Shown here: piece after piece, positions 46,718 through 57,687 of the stretch | Layout: every line of letters begins with the position of its first letter | Position numbering within the stretch: the first letter of the stretch is position 1 | Assembly (NCBI GenBank): GCA_051294375.1 | Contig: CM119266.1 | Span: forward strand, 9,060,538-9,124,537 | Reading direction: 5' to 3' | Length of the DNA: 64,000 nucleotides | Origin: Paraspadella gotoi | Lineage: Eukaryota > Chaetognatha | Translations under genes and position numbers: made by a program | Notes under the pieces: model-generated | Database searches by the model: none | Told to the model about the DNA's origin: nothing | The model's input: only the letters and a program-made list of their open reading frames with translations

Positions 46718-49700
46718 TCAATTGAAGTTGATCGATAACTTTCGTCCCTTGCTCCTCCTCTTAATTCCGCAAACTAATTGATGATCCTTCCAATCCTCCA
46801 ACTGGCAATCCCGCGAACAATAAGTGGAACCGCACGCGCAAAACAAAAACGCGGTCGGAGAGGCGTTCCGCGGCGGCGTCTCAGAGTACGCGCGCGGGGA
46901 GGGCGTGGAAAGGCTCGTCGAGCTCGAAGATTCCTTGGGCGAATATTGACCAAAATCCGCGCTTCGTCGAGGCGCGGCGACGAGGCCCAAGGGAGAGGCA
47001 TCCGACTTGGGTTTCTTCTTTTTCTTCTTTTTCGCGCTGGAATCCCGCGGCGCCAGACTCGAGTAAGCGGAATCAGCGTTGGAGTCGACCATTTCGAGGG
47101 GCTTAAGCGACGTGGCTTTGTTCCCCTTGGCCACGTCGTCCTTGAGACAATGGTGACAGAATTGCCGTCCAAGGATTTTGGGCGTAGAGCCGGAATCTTG
47201 AGCGGCCGTAGCGAGAGCGCCGTTGAAGGCGCCGGGACTCTGTGGAGAGTTGGAGAGTCGCTCAGCGCGGTAGGTGTTGGGTCCGAGCATATCGGGCAGC
47301 TCCGTATCGTCGTCGAGCATCAGCGGGATCATTCCCATGCAGGGGTTGTTCTCCTCCAGAACGGCCTTGGCGTGACCGGTGATGGAAATCATGCGGCCGC
47401 AATCTAAGAACTTGTTTTTCTTCATTTCACCCTTGGCCTTTTCGGTGAGGACCACGCACTTTTCCACGTGGGAGAAGGAATTGTCGAGGAGAACCACTCT
47501 GGTGCCGAATCCGCCCGCGTTGACGGCTGCGCTACAGAGATCCATGGGCGCGGCTTCGTCGACGGATAAACGCGCGGAGACGAACCGGCTGCCCTCTATG
47601 GACGCGCTGGCTCCCTTCTTGATCTTGATCAAATCTCTTTCCGGGTAACCGCTCAACGTGGCGCCTTGAGCCGGATGCTGCCGTTTGAATGATGATTTGT
47701 TTACGCGAGCCTCCGCGTTACCGTGGATGAAGACTTCGCTGTTGACGAAATCGCAAGCGTCGACCTCGACGGCGGCTTGGGAGGAAGCGGACAATCCGCA
47801 GCCGGAAATGTCGAAGAAGGAAGAAGACGAAAGGGAGACTTTGCCCCCGTCCTCGGCGACGACGCCGTGGGCGATCTGAAAGAAGAGCGAGTTGGAGATA
47901 GCGACGACGCCTTCCGAAGTCGACGAGACGGCCACCGTCTCTTGAGGGGAGACGTCTGCCTCGTAGTCGTGCACGCTGTGAAAGCTACACCCGTCGATCT
48001 CTATTTCGGCACCGTCCGAGGCGCCAACGATGGGAGCGGAATTGGAACCGGAAGTGATGAACGCGATTCGCGAAAATGAAACTACCACATTGCCGGAACA
48101 GGAAAAGGGGGACGACGCTTCGTCGGTCGGAAGGGAAATTACAACGTGATCGGATAGATGGCGCAACACTTGACGCCAACGTAATCCTAAGTAAAAATTA
48201 AAATCAATAAATGTAGATTAACTTCCAATTCAAGACTCTTTTTGTTCGCACTACTAACTACTTTCTGTATTAACGATTGTTAATCCTTTCATTCGGACAG
48301 AACTAACTTTGGTTTTTCCTTTCCTTTGTCTCTAACAAGACTGATTAAACTAACTGATGTAACTAACCTAATTTAAGAGTGACGTTTCCAACGATGTCTA
48401 GCTTCGTGCCATCGGGAAATTCTGGAACGTCTTCTAGAGAGGCTTCGTACTTTCCCGGCGCCACCAACAAAGTGACGTTTTTAATCTCGTTGTGAGTGAC
48501 GTACTTAGAGGCGGCCTTGAGATCGGCGAAACATGCGGGGCCTTCGCCTCCGACTAGGAAAACATCCTCGAAATGACGAATGTAGTCAAAGGCGGGACTA
48601 TCATTGATGACGCTTTGGTACAGCGAATGATTAAGCTCTTTCAGAAACAACCACAACTATTTAAAGCAAGAGCGAACGTTGAAATTGCTATACTGGTATT
48701 ATTTATATTTACTATGCTGGTATTATTTATTTATATTTACTATGCTGGTATTATTTATTTATATTTACTATGCTGGTATTATTTATTTATATTTACTAGA
48801 CTGGTATTATTTATTTATATTTACTTACGATCTTGTTCATTCAAACGCAGTGAAACAGAGTTCGTTCTTTTGTTTCCCTTTCGGTTCTCATCTCAATTCA
48901 TCGAGTGAAACGGGCTACCCATAATTTAACCAAAGTCAAGCAAATAGCAAGGGTAACTTGTTAACGGGTTAGCTAATAATTATTTAAAGATTATAGAAGG
49001 CTTCATATATAAAAAAAACTATCTTTCGATTTTTTCCAATCGAGAATGCTACATTGAAGCTACGGTATTCAAGAAGGCCGCTTTCAGAATTTTTTAAGGT
49101 GATAAAGTTTCAAAGAGATGACATACTAATAAATAAATTTCAACGCTCGCCTTGGGATTAAAGCCCGGCGGGGCGGATTCGTCTCCGAACTGCAACCGCA
49201 AATACTTCGCTATGTGCTGCGCCGCGGAAATGGTCTTCTTCTCTTCCGTCGCAGAAAGGTTTTCCAGCTTGTAGATGGCGCGCGCCATGTGAAAGTGGGC
49301 CTCGAAAAACGTCGACTCCAACCGGAGGGCCTTTTCAGCGGCCTCGACGGCGCCCTTGATTCCCCTCTCGTACGAGGAGAAGGAAACGTGGAATGCTTTC
49401 AGGTCGGCCGGGATCTTTTTGAGGGATTTGAACAATTCCACGAAGGTAGAGAATTTCTTCTTGTGTCGCTTGGGAACTTCCTCCCAGGCTCGAAAGAGAT
49501 CATTCTCGCCGACGACCGACCGCTCCAACCGCGCCATCGAGAGCAGAGACCACTTTTCGGCGAGGTTCGTGGTCGGCACGATCGCCGCGCACGCCTCGCA
49601 CGTAGCGGAACCCTCCGCGCCCTCCGAAGAGTCGCGGCGAAGGTTTCCGTTGACGTCCACACCGGCGCCTTTAACCTCAGCTTCGAGCAGCTCGACGGCG

Positions 49701-49852
49701 GCGTCGAAGCGCGAGGAATCGATAAGATCGCGCGCCCGTCGCCGCGCGAGGCAACACGGGCACCACGGAGAAGGGGACAATTTCCGACTGGGTCGAGCGG
49801 AAGAACGCGTCATCGCGTAATCGGAAGCTAGAACGGAGGATATTTCAGTCAT
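46718..49852 (-). CDS. Helical-repeat / parallel beta-helix / split MYND zinc-finger protein, 3 exons, 821 aa
   Basis: Exons: 49852-49127, 48656-48368, 48168-46718; 2,466 nt in phase. Residues 1-242 start with a Cys pair region (WCPCCLARRRARDLI; CEAC near residue 80) and helical sequence that resembles TPR-like repeats (EAAEKALRLESTFFEAHFHM). Residues about 250-610 read as successive short beta-strand coils with the xIxxCxFxN rhythm of right-handed parallel beta-helix repeats (EIEIDGCSFHSV, VVAISNSLFFQI, VSLSSSSFFDISGCG, VVLLDNSFSHVEKC). The end holds a MYND zinc finger: C676 and C679, then a low-complexity insert of about 100 residues (with a KKKKKKK run), then C782, C784, C789, C793, H801 and C805 (CACGSTYCSRDC and DWKDHQLVC). 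MYND fingers bind short peptide motifs; beta-helix repeats suggest a scaffold. The family is not one I can name. Confidence 0.8.
48705..48828. repeat. 28-bp minisatellite in intron 1 of the MYND gene
   Basis: Four to five copies of a unit reading TATGCTGGTATTATTTATTT followed by ATATTTAC. The last copy has a GACTGG variant. Confidence 0.92.
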
Positions 49853-50062
49853 AATCTCAGAATGAAACGAGACTTCAAGGCGTCGAGGTTGACTTCGAAT
49901 TTAACGAGCGAACGGTGAAAACGATTGGAATAAGTTTTATCATGATCAAGAGCTAAAAAAGAGGTGTATAAGTATAAAATAATAAAAATAAATACTTTTA
50001 AAAAAACAAAATTCGATGTAAACTCCAATTCAAACGAATGAGTAAAAAAATCAAAAACAAAT

Positions 50063-52427
50063 TCATTCGACATAATCTTGGCAATTCTTCAACTGGCTGG
50101 TTCCGGGCAAACTAGCTATTCCAGTCCTGTACAAATCCTCGTCCGAGCCGTTGTGAAGAAGTTGAATCTACCAAAGGGCAAAATCAAAATAGTCCAAAGG
50201 CAAATAAAATATAATAAGAAATGAAAAAATCTTAAAAGCCAGACGTTACTATCAAAGAAAATTAATAAAAAAATCCAGAAAAAAAGATTGTTATTGTAAT
50301 AATAATTGATTGGTATAATAATAATTGAATTATATAATAGTAATTTATTAATATAATTATTATTTATTGATGTAATAATAATTAATTGATATAATAATAA
50401 TTAATTAATATAATAATAATTGATTGATACGATAATAACCAATTATTAATACGATAATAATTAAATGATGGATACGATCATAATCATTCATTGACGCGAT
50501 AAATTATTTATCATAAATAAAACAAATGCGTATATGAATGAAAAAAAAATTTAAAAAAATATAGAAAAACTGAACAGCCGTTGCAGAACTGAACTAATTT
50601 TTGATGAATCAGAAAGTAACAACGGAAAAAAAGAACAAAATAGAAAGAAGCTGGACAACCGCAGCAGAGCTGAACAAACAAATACGTGTAGCAATATAAA
50701 ACGTATAAATCTAAAAGATCTGGCTGATTAGAAACTATATTTAAAATTTTAACTTTCTATAGTTACATATTTTTATTGGTAAAAAAAACGACCACAAGGA
50801 AGCAGAAGCGAACCAAAATCACGCCAAGTCAGGCTTTAGCCTGTCTGGCGAAATAGAAAGGAATACAAGAAATGAAAAATAAACTAACCAGGAGTTTTTC
50901 TTGGACCACTGGGTGCCAATTCGGACCCAAAATCTTTTGACGAGGAAAAAACGATCTTCGTATGTCGAAGAATCTAGTCTCGTGGTCGAAATAATGAAAT
51001 AGAGCGTCGGAACGAGTAGTGGGGATCATTTCGTAAGCATTGACGACGTCGCAAATGTGCAGTGCAAGAAATATCGCCAAGGTGCCTGTGGCCAAAGAGA
51101 AAACGCGAATTTCTCCTAACGGTGAAGGATCTCGTTTCCAACTCGCCTGAGGACGGGGAATTCGAAATCATGTATCCGCCGTTGTGGGGAGAAAATCGCC
51201 ACACAAATTCCCAAGCGTTCTTGATAAACTTGGGATTGATCACTCGCAGGTTGGCGTGTCTCTTCAGTTGAAGAAACTCGTAAAGATTATTCAGGAATTG
51301 AGCGTGGTTGGATTTTTCGACACACACTGGGGTTCAGACCGAAATCGTTATATTTTTTTAACGATATTTTATTGGTTATATTCCCCAAACTAAATTAGAA
51401 TGATATTCGGCCTTAGCATACCTTTGCTAGACTTTTCGCCTTCACAGTCATGAAGCCAAATATTCATGTCGTCTACATCGTCCCAGCCCACCAGCATCGA
51501 TACGTTTTGTGAATAAACGCTTCCGTTCAAGAAAATGTCCCTTTCTCTTACAGGGACGAGGCTGTCGAACAATCTCAGGAAGGTTTTTCGTCCAACGTCT
51601 CTTTCAAAGCCTGTCGTCGGAGCGGAGTTGAGCCGGAACACGGCCTCGTTCGCATCGATATGAGCGCCAAGATTAGATCCGATCATTCTAGGGTTTTGAA
51701 TATAAACTTTTTGGATAAGTTTAATAGTGACTTAGAAAATTGACATAACCTTACCTACCGGAATTAGAGACCACTCCACAAGTACTAAAACTAGGTAAAT
51801 GACGCGTAGTTTTCTCAGAAAGCAAAATACTTTTAAACTTTGAATCTTTCAGCTCGTAAGTAGAGTTATGGAGAAACGACAGCGACATTGTTCTCTTGAA
51901 ATTGCACATAGCATACCTAGCAGTATGTCGCCGCAGGCCTAGAAAGAATACTACTTATAATCGAAAAGCGGGTTAATTATACTTTCCCCGACCGGGGTTA
52001 GGGAGGGTTTAGGGTTAATGGTAGTTAATAAGTGATTTAGAGTTAGGGGTGATTAGGGTTTAAGGTTAAGATAATTAGATAATTTTTTAAAATTTTGTTT
52101 AAAAATATTTTTAAATAAATTTTTAAAAAACGCTAAAACCCCGGTCGGCGAAACTAAAATTTTGCCCGAAAATCAATGGCTTATGAAAAACCACAAATAA
52201 ATTGACTAACCTTCATCTTTTTCCAAATAGGACGGTAAATATAGACCAGCATTTCGCGCCAGAGCCTTTGCGGCTAAACAGGATTCGCTACAACTGTTTT
52301 TTGCAATTGCTTTATTAGAAAATATTCGATATTGGCTACCCGAGTACCATGTCGTACAGATGAATCCACAAAACAAATATATAAGAGCCTTTTTGTTAAA
52401 TGGGTATTTATATAACCTTGAAAACAT
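50063..52427 (-). CDS. GT29 sialyltransferase, ST6Gal-like, 6 exons, 382 aa
   Basis: Predicted Golgi beta-galactoside alpha-2,6-sialyltransferase. Exons: 52427-52211, 51938-51755, 51687-51422, 51326-51147, 51085-50889, 50167-50063; 1,149 nt in phase. The intron at 51,086-51,146 is GC-AG and only 61 nt. A type II signal anchor lies at residues about 13-28 (KKALIYLFCGFICTTW). The L-sialyl motif begins CGVVSNSGRMIGSNLGAHID and continues ANEAVFRLNSAPTTGFERDV. The S motif reads SPSSGTLAIFLALHICDVVN. Motif VS is HPVVQEKLL, with His and Glu four residues apart. The end (NGSDEDLYRTGIASLPG) matches the ST6Gal C terminus. The APT-GFE-DVG signature favours ST6Gal over ST3Gal or ST8Sia. The L- and S-motif cysteines that form the family disulfide are both present. 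At 382 aa it is close to human ST6GAL1 (406 aa). Confidence 0.93.
50285..50515. repeat. AT-rich degenerate tandem repeat in sialyltransferase intron 5
   Basis: Repeated TAATAATAATTGATTGATAT-like units with drift (GATACGATAATAATTAAT towards the right). Confidence 0.75.
51976..52162. mobile_element. MITE with TIRs and TTAGGG-like core, sialyltransferase intron 1
   Basis: The left end ACTTTCCCCGACCGGGGTTA and the reverse complement of the right end, TTTAGTTTCGCCGACCGGGG, are terminal inverted repeats. The interior holds degenerate TTAGGGTTTAAGG-type units and AT-rich DNA. About 187 bp. Its right arm matches the left arm of the 12.45 kb element in both ends and inner layout. Confidence 0.75.
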
Positions 52428-52859
52428 CTAATAATATCAGTAATTTAACGATCTCTCTAAAATAAATAGTCACAATATTAATGATTAATTTAAAAAAAAT
52501 TTTTGTCAACGTGAACCTCATAAAGGGACCAAATAATGACTAAAATCGGATAATAACGTATTAAAAAGTAAATCAATAGGCCATGTACAGCAAAACTAAT
52601 ATTATTTTTATGATATAAAAAAATATTAAAAATATCAAATAAATTCTGCAAAACCTGAACAAAGCGAATCATAAAAAAAAATTTTTCTTAAAATTATTTA
52701 AGTTAAAGGCCAGCAAACGCGTATAGTATTCAAAAATCAATGATCAGTCACTTTACTAAGCCAATGACATACGTATATGTCAGCAACAAAACATAAATAT
52801 AAACTTGTGGGCATTGAAAACTAAGACGTCAAATTCTCTTCGATTAAAAGAACCTTAAG

Positions 52860-55800
52860 TTAAAACCTTTTGGACTCAAAGATAGTTTTGAGGTGTTCAG
52901 CGGCCTTGGCCAACGCGTTCGTTTCCGCCTCTTCAACGGACGATCCTCTCCCGTGAAAAACCACAGAACTATCAAGCCTGCGTTTTCTGTGCCATTGAAA
53001 CGTTTCAATTTCCTTATAATCCGGATTAAAATTCAAAACCAAAATATAAATTTTATCCAGGTTAAAGCTCACAATTTTTACATCCTTATTTGATGCGGTT
53101 TTCTGTACTAATTCTGTTAGCTCAGCGCTAATGCCAGAATCTTTTAGTATATCCCGCGTTAACGGTTTTGTCCAGTTATCAGAAAGCTCTTTAACTTTCT
53201 CAAGATTTTTATAAATAATTTTATTTCTGTTTTCGTTGTAGAAGATTTCTTGGATTTTTCCCGGGTCAGAATTTCTTCGTAATCTACGTTTATCACGAGT
53301 TATAGACTGGGCCTGTGTCATTAACAACGTTTTATCGCCAACCGATTCAAATGAAACTGATAGCAAATTTTCGAGACTCTTTCCGGGGTAATTAAGAGAC
53401 CTCGCTCCATCAAAAATTTGAACACGCGTTTCATCAAACTTGCGAGCGTTGCCGACGGCAGAAGTCATTAGGTCACGCTTATCTTTCCCCGATGTTGCCT
53501 CAACCTTCTTCGCAGACGAGGAAGCTTCCGAGCAAGTTTCGTAATTATCAGAGGAATGCTCTGACTTTCCGCTTCCAAAATCTTTTAAAGAATTAGCAAC
53601 CGGCTCCTCCAGTGAATCCGGCGTTTCCGTCCCTTTCAAATCCCTTTTCCTTTCTTCACTGAGTTCACCGACTTCCGCCATAGGTTCGATTTTCAATCGA
53701 TCGGCGTACTTGCATCGCAAATGCTGCACCATGTTATGGGCCGCCCGATCGTCGGCGTCTCTTTTGCTTTCTCCCGATCCGCTTTTCGTCTGTTCCTCGC
53801 CAACCTCAATGACCGTCGTAAAGAGACGTTTGCTTCCCACAGAATCCTTCTTCCTAGTCGTCACGTACTTGGGCGCCGGCAAATCTAAATCTTCCACCAA
53901 ATCCAAGAGAGTCACTTCGACGCCGACGGTTTCTAGCCGCGATATCGTCTCGGGGATTTCCGTATCGGTTTCCTCTCGTTTCGGCGAAGAACACGAAGAG
54001 GAAAAGGACATCGAAAGTGCAACATCGTGACCTCGCGGCAGCGAATCCTCGGACGACCGACCGACCACCATCCCGATCGGACCCAGCGCCTCGAGCCTTT
54101 TCTCTCTTAGTTTAACCAAGACGTTTCGGGCCGCCTCCTGTTTCGCTCCTTTCTTCGTGTCCGCGAAACCGCGTTCTCGAATCGCCGTTCCTAGGAAGAT
54201 CAACTCTACTTCCATGCCAAACAAAGAGCCTTGACCTTCGATACTGTTGTAAGCCGGGGACGCGCCCGAATTTTTTTCCGCGAATTCTTTTAACTCTCCT
54301 ACATAATTGCTGTTCATGGGCGATAATAAACCGCTTCCGGATAACGACGTACGAGGAGGCGAAACGACGGGCAGTTCTAAGCTACTGTTATCAGCGACGC
54401 TTACGTCGCCCGCGGCCGAAGCGTCGGCGTTGGGCGGTGTCCCGTCATTTTGAGTTCCGGTCATTTTCTGCCAGAGTTTCTTGGCCGCCTCCCGCTTGGC
54501 TTCCTTTTTGTTTTTTCCGGATCCAATCTCCGACAATCCCTCTGATCGAATTGTGACTCGCACGCAGAATCCGATCTCTCCCGAGGCGTCCACGTATTCG
54601 TACTCGGGATTGGACAGGCGACAGCGAACGGCTTTTTCTTGCACCTTTCCTACGTAATTGACGGAGACGTCGGATGACGGCGAAGCCCCGGAGGAAAAAG
54701 AATAGAATGACCCAGAAGAAGACTCGGCATTCAATGCACCACCAACGCTAACGGACGCGCGAGACGAGACGGGCGTCGAAGTCAATGGTCTCTCACTCGG
54801 CGTTTCCATCGCCCGGTCAGCGTCTGGCGAACGACTCGACGCCGGTCTCGATTCACGAAGAAGCGAAAGCATTTCACACGCCGCGGCCTGTTTTGCCTCC
54901 TTTTTATTACGTCCACTGCCTTCCGCCGATAAGTCTGGATTCATTACGCGGACATTACAGAAGAATTGACTGCCTAACTGACGCTCGCTATACATTGGAA
55001 ACGCCCCCCCGCGACTCTGCGACCACTCTTGAAGCTTCCCAACGAAGTTGGCTCCAGATATCGAAGGGGAGAATAAGGCCGACTCCGGAGGTAGAGCAGC
55101 AGCGGCGGCGGCGGGTACAGGGTCTGGTGCAGCAGTAGAGGCATCCTCTTCGTCCGACAACAGTAAACCAAGCGCTCGCATGAGCGACTTGGCCGCTTGT
55201 TGCTTTGCCTCAGCTTTCTTCGTTCCGTATCCCGTCCCCACGTGCGCCTCTCCCTCAACGCCGACGGTGACTACGAACGGACAGGTTCCTTCGCCTTCCT
55301 TCTCGCCATAAACGGGCAACTTCTTCCCTCTCTTTTGAGTCCACTCTTGGAGGACACTGACGTAGTTGCATGCGGTGGATGAGCGCATTGCCATGGGTTT
55401 GGACGCTTCCGTTTTTCCCTGGCAACGGGAAGAAAGATTAAAATGACCAAGGGTAATAAAAGATGCCGCTTAAAACCGACCACCACTAAGGAATAATTTA
55501 CTTATTTTTCTTACCTTCCATTCCGTTTTGAGAAAGCGTATGTAATTTCGGGCGGCATCGGCCTTCGCCGCGTCAAAGTCGCTGCCCTCGCCCAAAGATT
55601 TGTGATCGATTTCTACAGAAATAATTATAAATAATTAGAAATAATCACTAATACTATACATATAATTAAGATTTTGGGTAAAATTACTATTCGACGTCCG
55701 CAACCAACCTTAGCTACCAACGGTCGGTGGTTTGTTAATCCATTTAATTTTGTTTTCCCTCTTGCGTCGATTCCCAGTTTACGCAGTAATGTATACTTTT

Positions 55801-57687
55801 TTGTGCAGTAATACATTTTTTTTAAATTTTATAATTAATAATAATTTTTTTAATTTTATTTCAATTGCTATTTTATGTTTGAGGTAGAAAATGAAACATA
55901 TATTTCGGACATGTTTCGGCTTCAATGTAAGCATTCATCAGTGCAAAAATGAATTGATTTGTGAAACATATTTTTACAGACTCTCTCTTCAAACTTCAAA
56001 GTCTGTAAAAATATTTGTTTCACAAATCAATGCTTTTGCGCTGATTGAAGCCAAAACATGTCCGAACTTTGTTTTTTAATAAGACTCGTTGTACATAAAC
56101 AAAATTCATTTTCCACCTCAAACAAATAATGCAACGAAATGAAAGGAAAAACAATATTTTGATGTAATAATTTTTAAACGGTTAGCAATTGGGTTCAGGG
56201 TGGTTACTGGTTAGGGATTAGGGGTAGTTAGGGTTAGCGGAGGTTTCGAAATAAAAATTATAATGAAAAGTTTTTCTACCCTTTTTTGGCATAATTTCTA
56301 TACATAGCTCATAAAAAGGAAAGGAAAAAAAAAAAACCAAACCGACCGCAAAATCCCGGTAGGCGAATGTAAAAATAAGCCAAGATTTTTCCCCCGCATT
56401 TACAATATACCGGCCGGTACAGCATCATTAATAATTGTCAGGACTTTACCACAGCCGATAAAGATTTTTAAAACTGAACGATTTCGTAAGTCTACCGCAT
56501 GGTTTACTGCATTGAAGGCGAAACGTATCCGAAATTTGTTTTCTTTATAAAACTTAACAAAAATTTATATTACCTCGCAAAAGTGTGTGTTAATGCGAAA
56601 AGTCGACGCTAGAGGGAAAACAAAATATAATGGATTAACAAACGACCAACCATTGGTAGCTAAGGTTGGTTGGGGACGGCGGATAGTTAAGTTACCCGTA
56701 AAGTTTCTGCGTAAATTTTATTTTAATTGATTTACATTAATAACTTGAAATCAATTTTTTGCAACGATGTCAAAATCGTTAAATTGATTGCTCATCGCAC
56801 ATATCTTAAAGATCAAGTGCAATGAAACATTTGTAATTCAGCATCCAAAAACGCCATCACTCTCTAAGAAATTGATAAGGCAGCTTTTATGCAAGCAGAT
56901 TGGCTAAACCAAATCAAAGCATCATGATCTGGGCCAAAGTGATGGTTTATATTAGGCCTATCCGTATGTTCTGACAATTAGTGGTAATTTTTTCCAAGTA
57001 AAATAAAACTGTGGCTAATAGTAAGATATAGTTTCCTTTTAAAAGTTAAGTAGTTTTAATAAAAGTGTCCAATACCACATAACATCATTGATGTCATCAA
57101 CTGCATCAATTTTTTGTTATAAAAAAATCGGGTCAAGCAGAGACTGCGAGCTACTATGCCATAGTAGCGCGGTTGTTCTGAAGTTTCCACAGGTCACCTA
57201 TCAATGTGTTTTTAGTAAATTGTCACTAAACAGGTCTTGCAACAGAAATCAAGGTAATTTTTTTGCTTGAGAGAAAATTCTTTTTAGCAATAACGAGTTC
57301 ATAACAACATGTTCGGAAATCATTTTAAGCACGTTTAAAACCCATTTTAACCAATGTTTTTAACATTTTAAAAACGTCAATGATTTATGTGTTATATGGT
57401 ATGATCAAATTCTCTTCAAAATTTTAGGTCACATATTATAAATTTTTAATTCGTGTCAGTCAGCGGATTTGGCTGACGGGGTAGCTTCTAGTTTAAAAAG
57501 TTGTGTGATAAAATAACATTAAATAAAATTATTATTTTAAAATTTTCATATAAGAGAAACGACCTGTAACGGAAAGGGAGCATCTGAATGCCCCGTCGGT
57601 TGTGGAGGGGAGTTCAAGGTAAGAAGGCGTCGAAAAGCTGGATTTTTCCGTCCATTTCGCAAAACGAATAATTGGGTCCGCATCCAT
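52860..57687 (-). CDS. Protein with six (possibly seven) dsRNA-binding domains, 3 exons, 926 aa
   Basis: Exons: 57687-57564, 55612-55515, 55418-52860; 2,781 nt in phase. dsRBD1 is split by the first intron: PIIRFAKWTEKSSFSTPSYL, then SLGEGSDFDAAKADAARNYI. Four more clear domains follow in exon 3, each with the alpha1 start, the beta region and a basic alpha2 (for example GTGYGTKKAEAKQQAAKSLM, EGSGRNKKEAKQAAACEMLS, EIGSGKNKKEAKREAAKKLW and FADTKKGAKQEAARNVLVKL). A sixth (LLDLVEDLDLPAPKYVTT ... SGSGESKRDADDRAAHNMVQ) is intact in outline. The last 100 residues resemble a degenerate seventh (HGRGSSVEEAETNALAKAAE). Between the sixth and the end lies a low-complexity linker of about 150 residues. 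No helicase, kinase, deaminase or RNase III domain is present. Staufen, ILF3 and TARBP/PACT relatives have two to five such domains, so this count is high. The role is likely dsRNA binding in RNA silencing, transport or sensing; this is inferred from the domains only. Confidence 0.9.
55668..56720. mobile_element. Nested foldback / TIR element in intron 1 of the dsRBD gene
   Basis: Outer arms of about 120 bp at 55,668-55,793 and 56,593-56,716 are inverted copies (both contain CCAACCAACCTTAGCTACCA or its complement and a GTTTTCCCTCT block). An inner palindrome of about 245 bp at 55,877-56,123 has arms starting TTTGAGGTAGAAAATGAA and ending TTCATTTTCCACCTCAAA. It also has long matching interiors (AATTGATTTGTGAAACATAT against its near complement). 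A CCCTAA/TTAGGG-type TIR arm lies between at 56,180-56,380. Confidence 0.85.
56180..56380. mobile_element. TIR-arm copy of the TTAGGG-core family
   Basis: TTAGGGATTAGGGGTAGTTAG then AT-rich DNA, then CAAAATCCCGGTAGGCGAATG and TAAAAAT at the end. It matches the right arm of the 12.45-13.90 kb element. No partner left end was found, so it looks truncated. Confidence 0.6.
56721..57563. other. Rest of dsRBD-gene intron 1
   Basis: AT-rich intron sequence; no exon-like or repeat signal seen beyond simple T/A runs. Confidence 0.6.

Noticed and set aside
54785-55382. Plus-strand frames opposite the dsRBD gene
   Set aside because: Antisense shadows; the minus strand encodes the dsRBDs.
55625-55816. 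63-aa minus-strand frame upstream of dsRBD exon 2, considered as a coding exon
   Set aside because: It lies in the outer arm of an inverted repeat that recurs at 56.6 kb; dsRBD1 is instead completed by the exon at 57,564-57,687.
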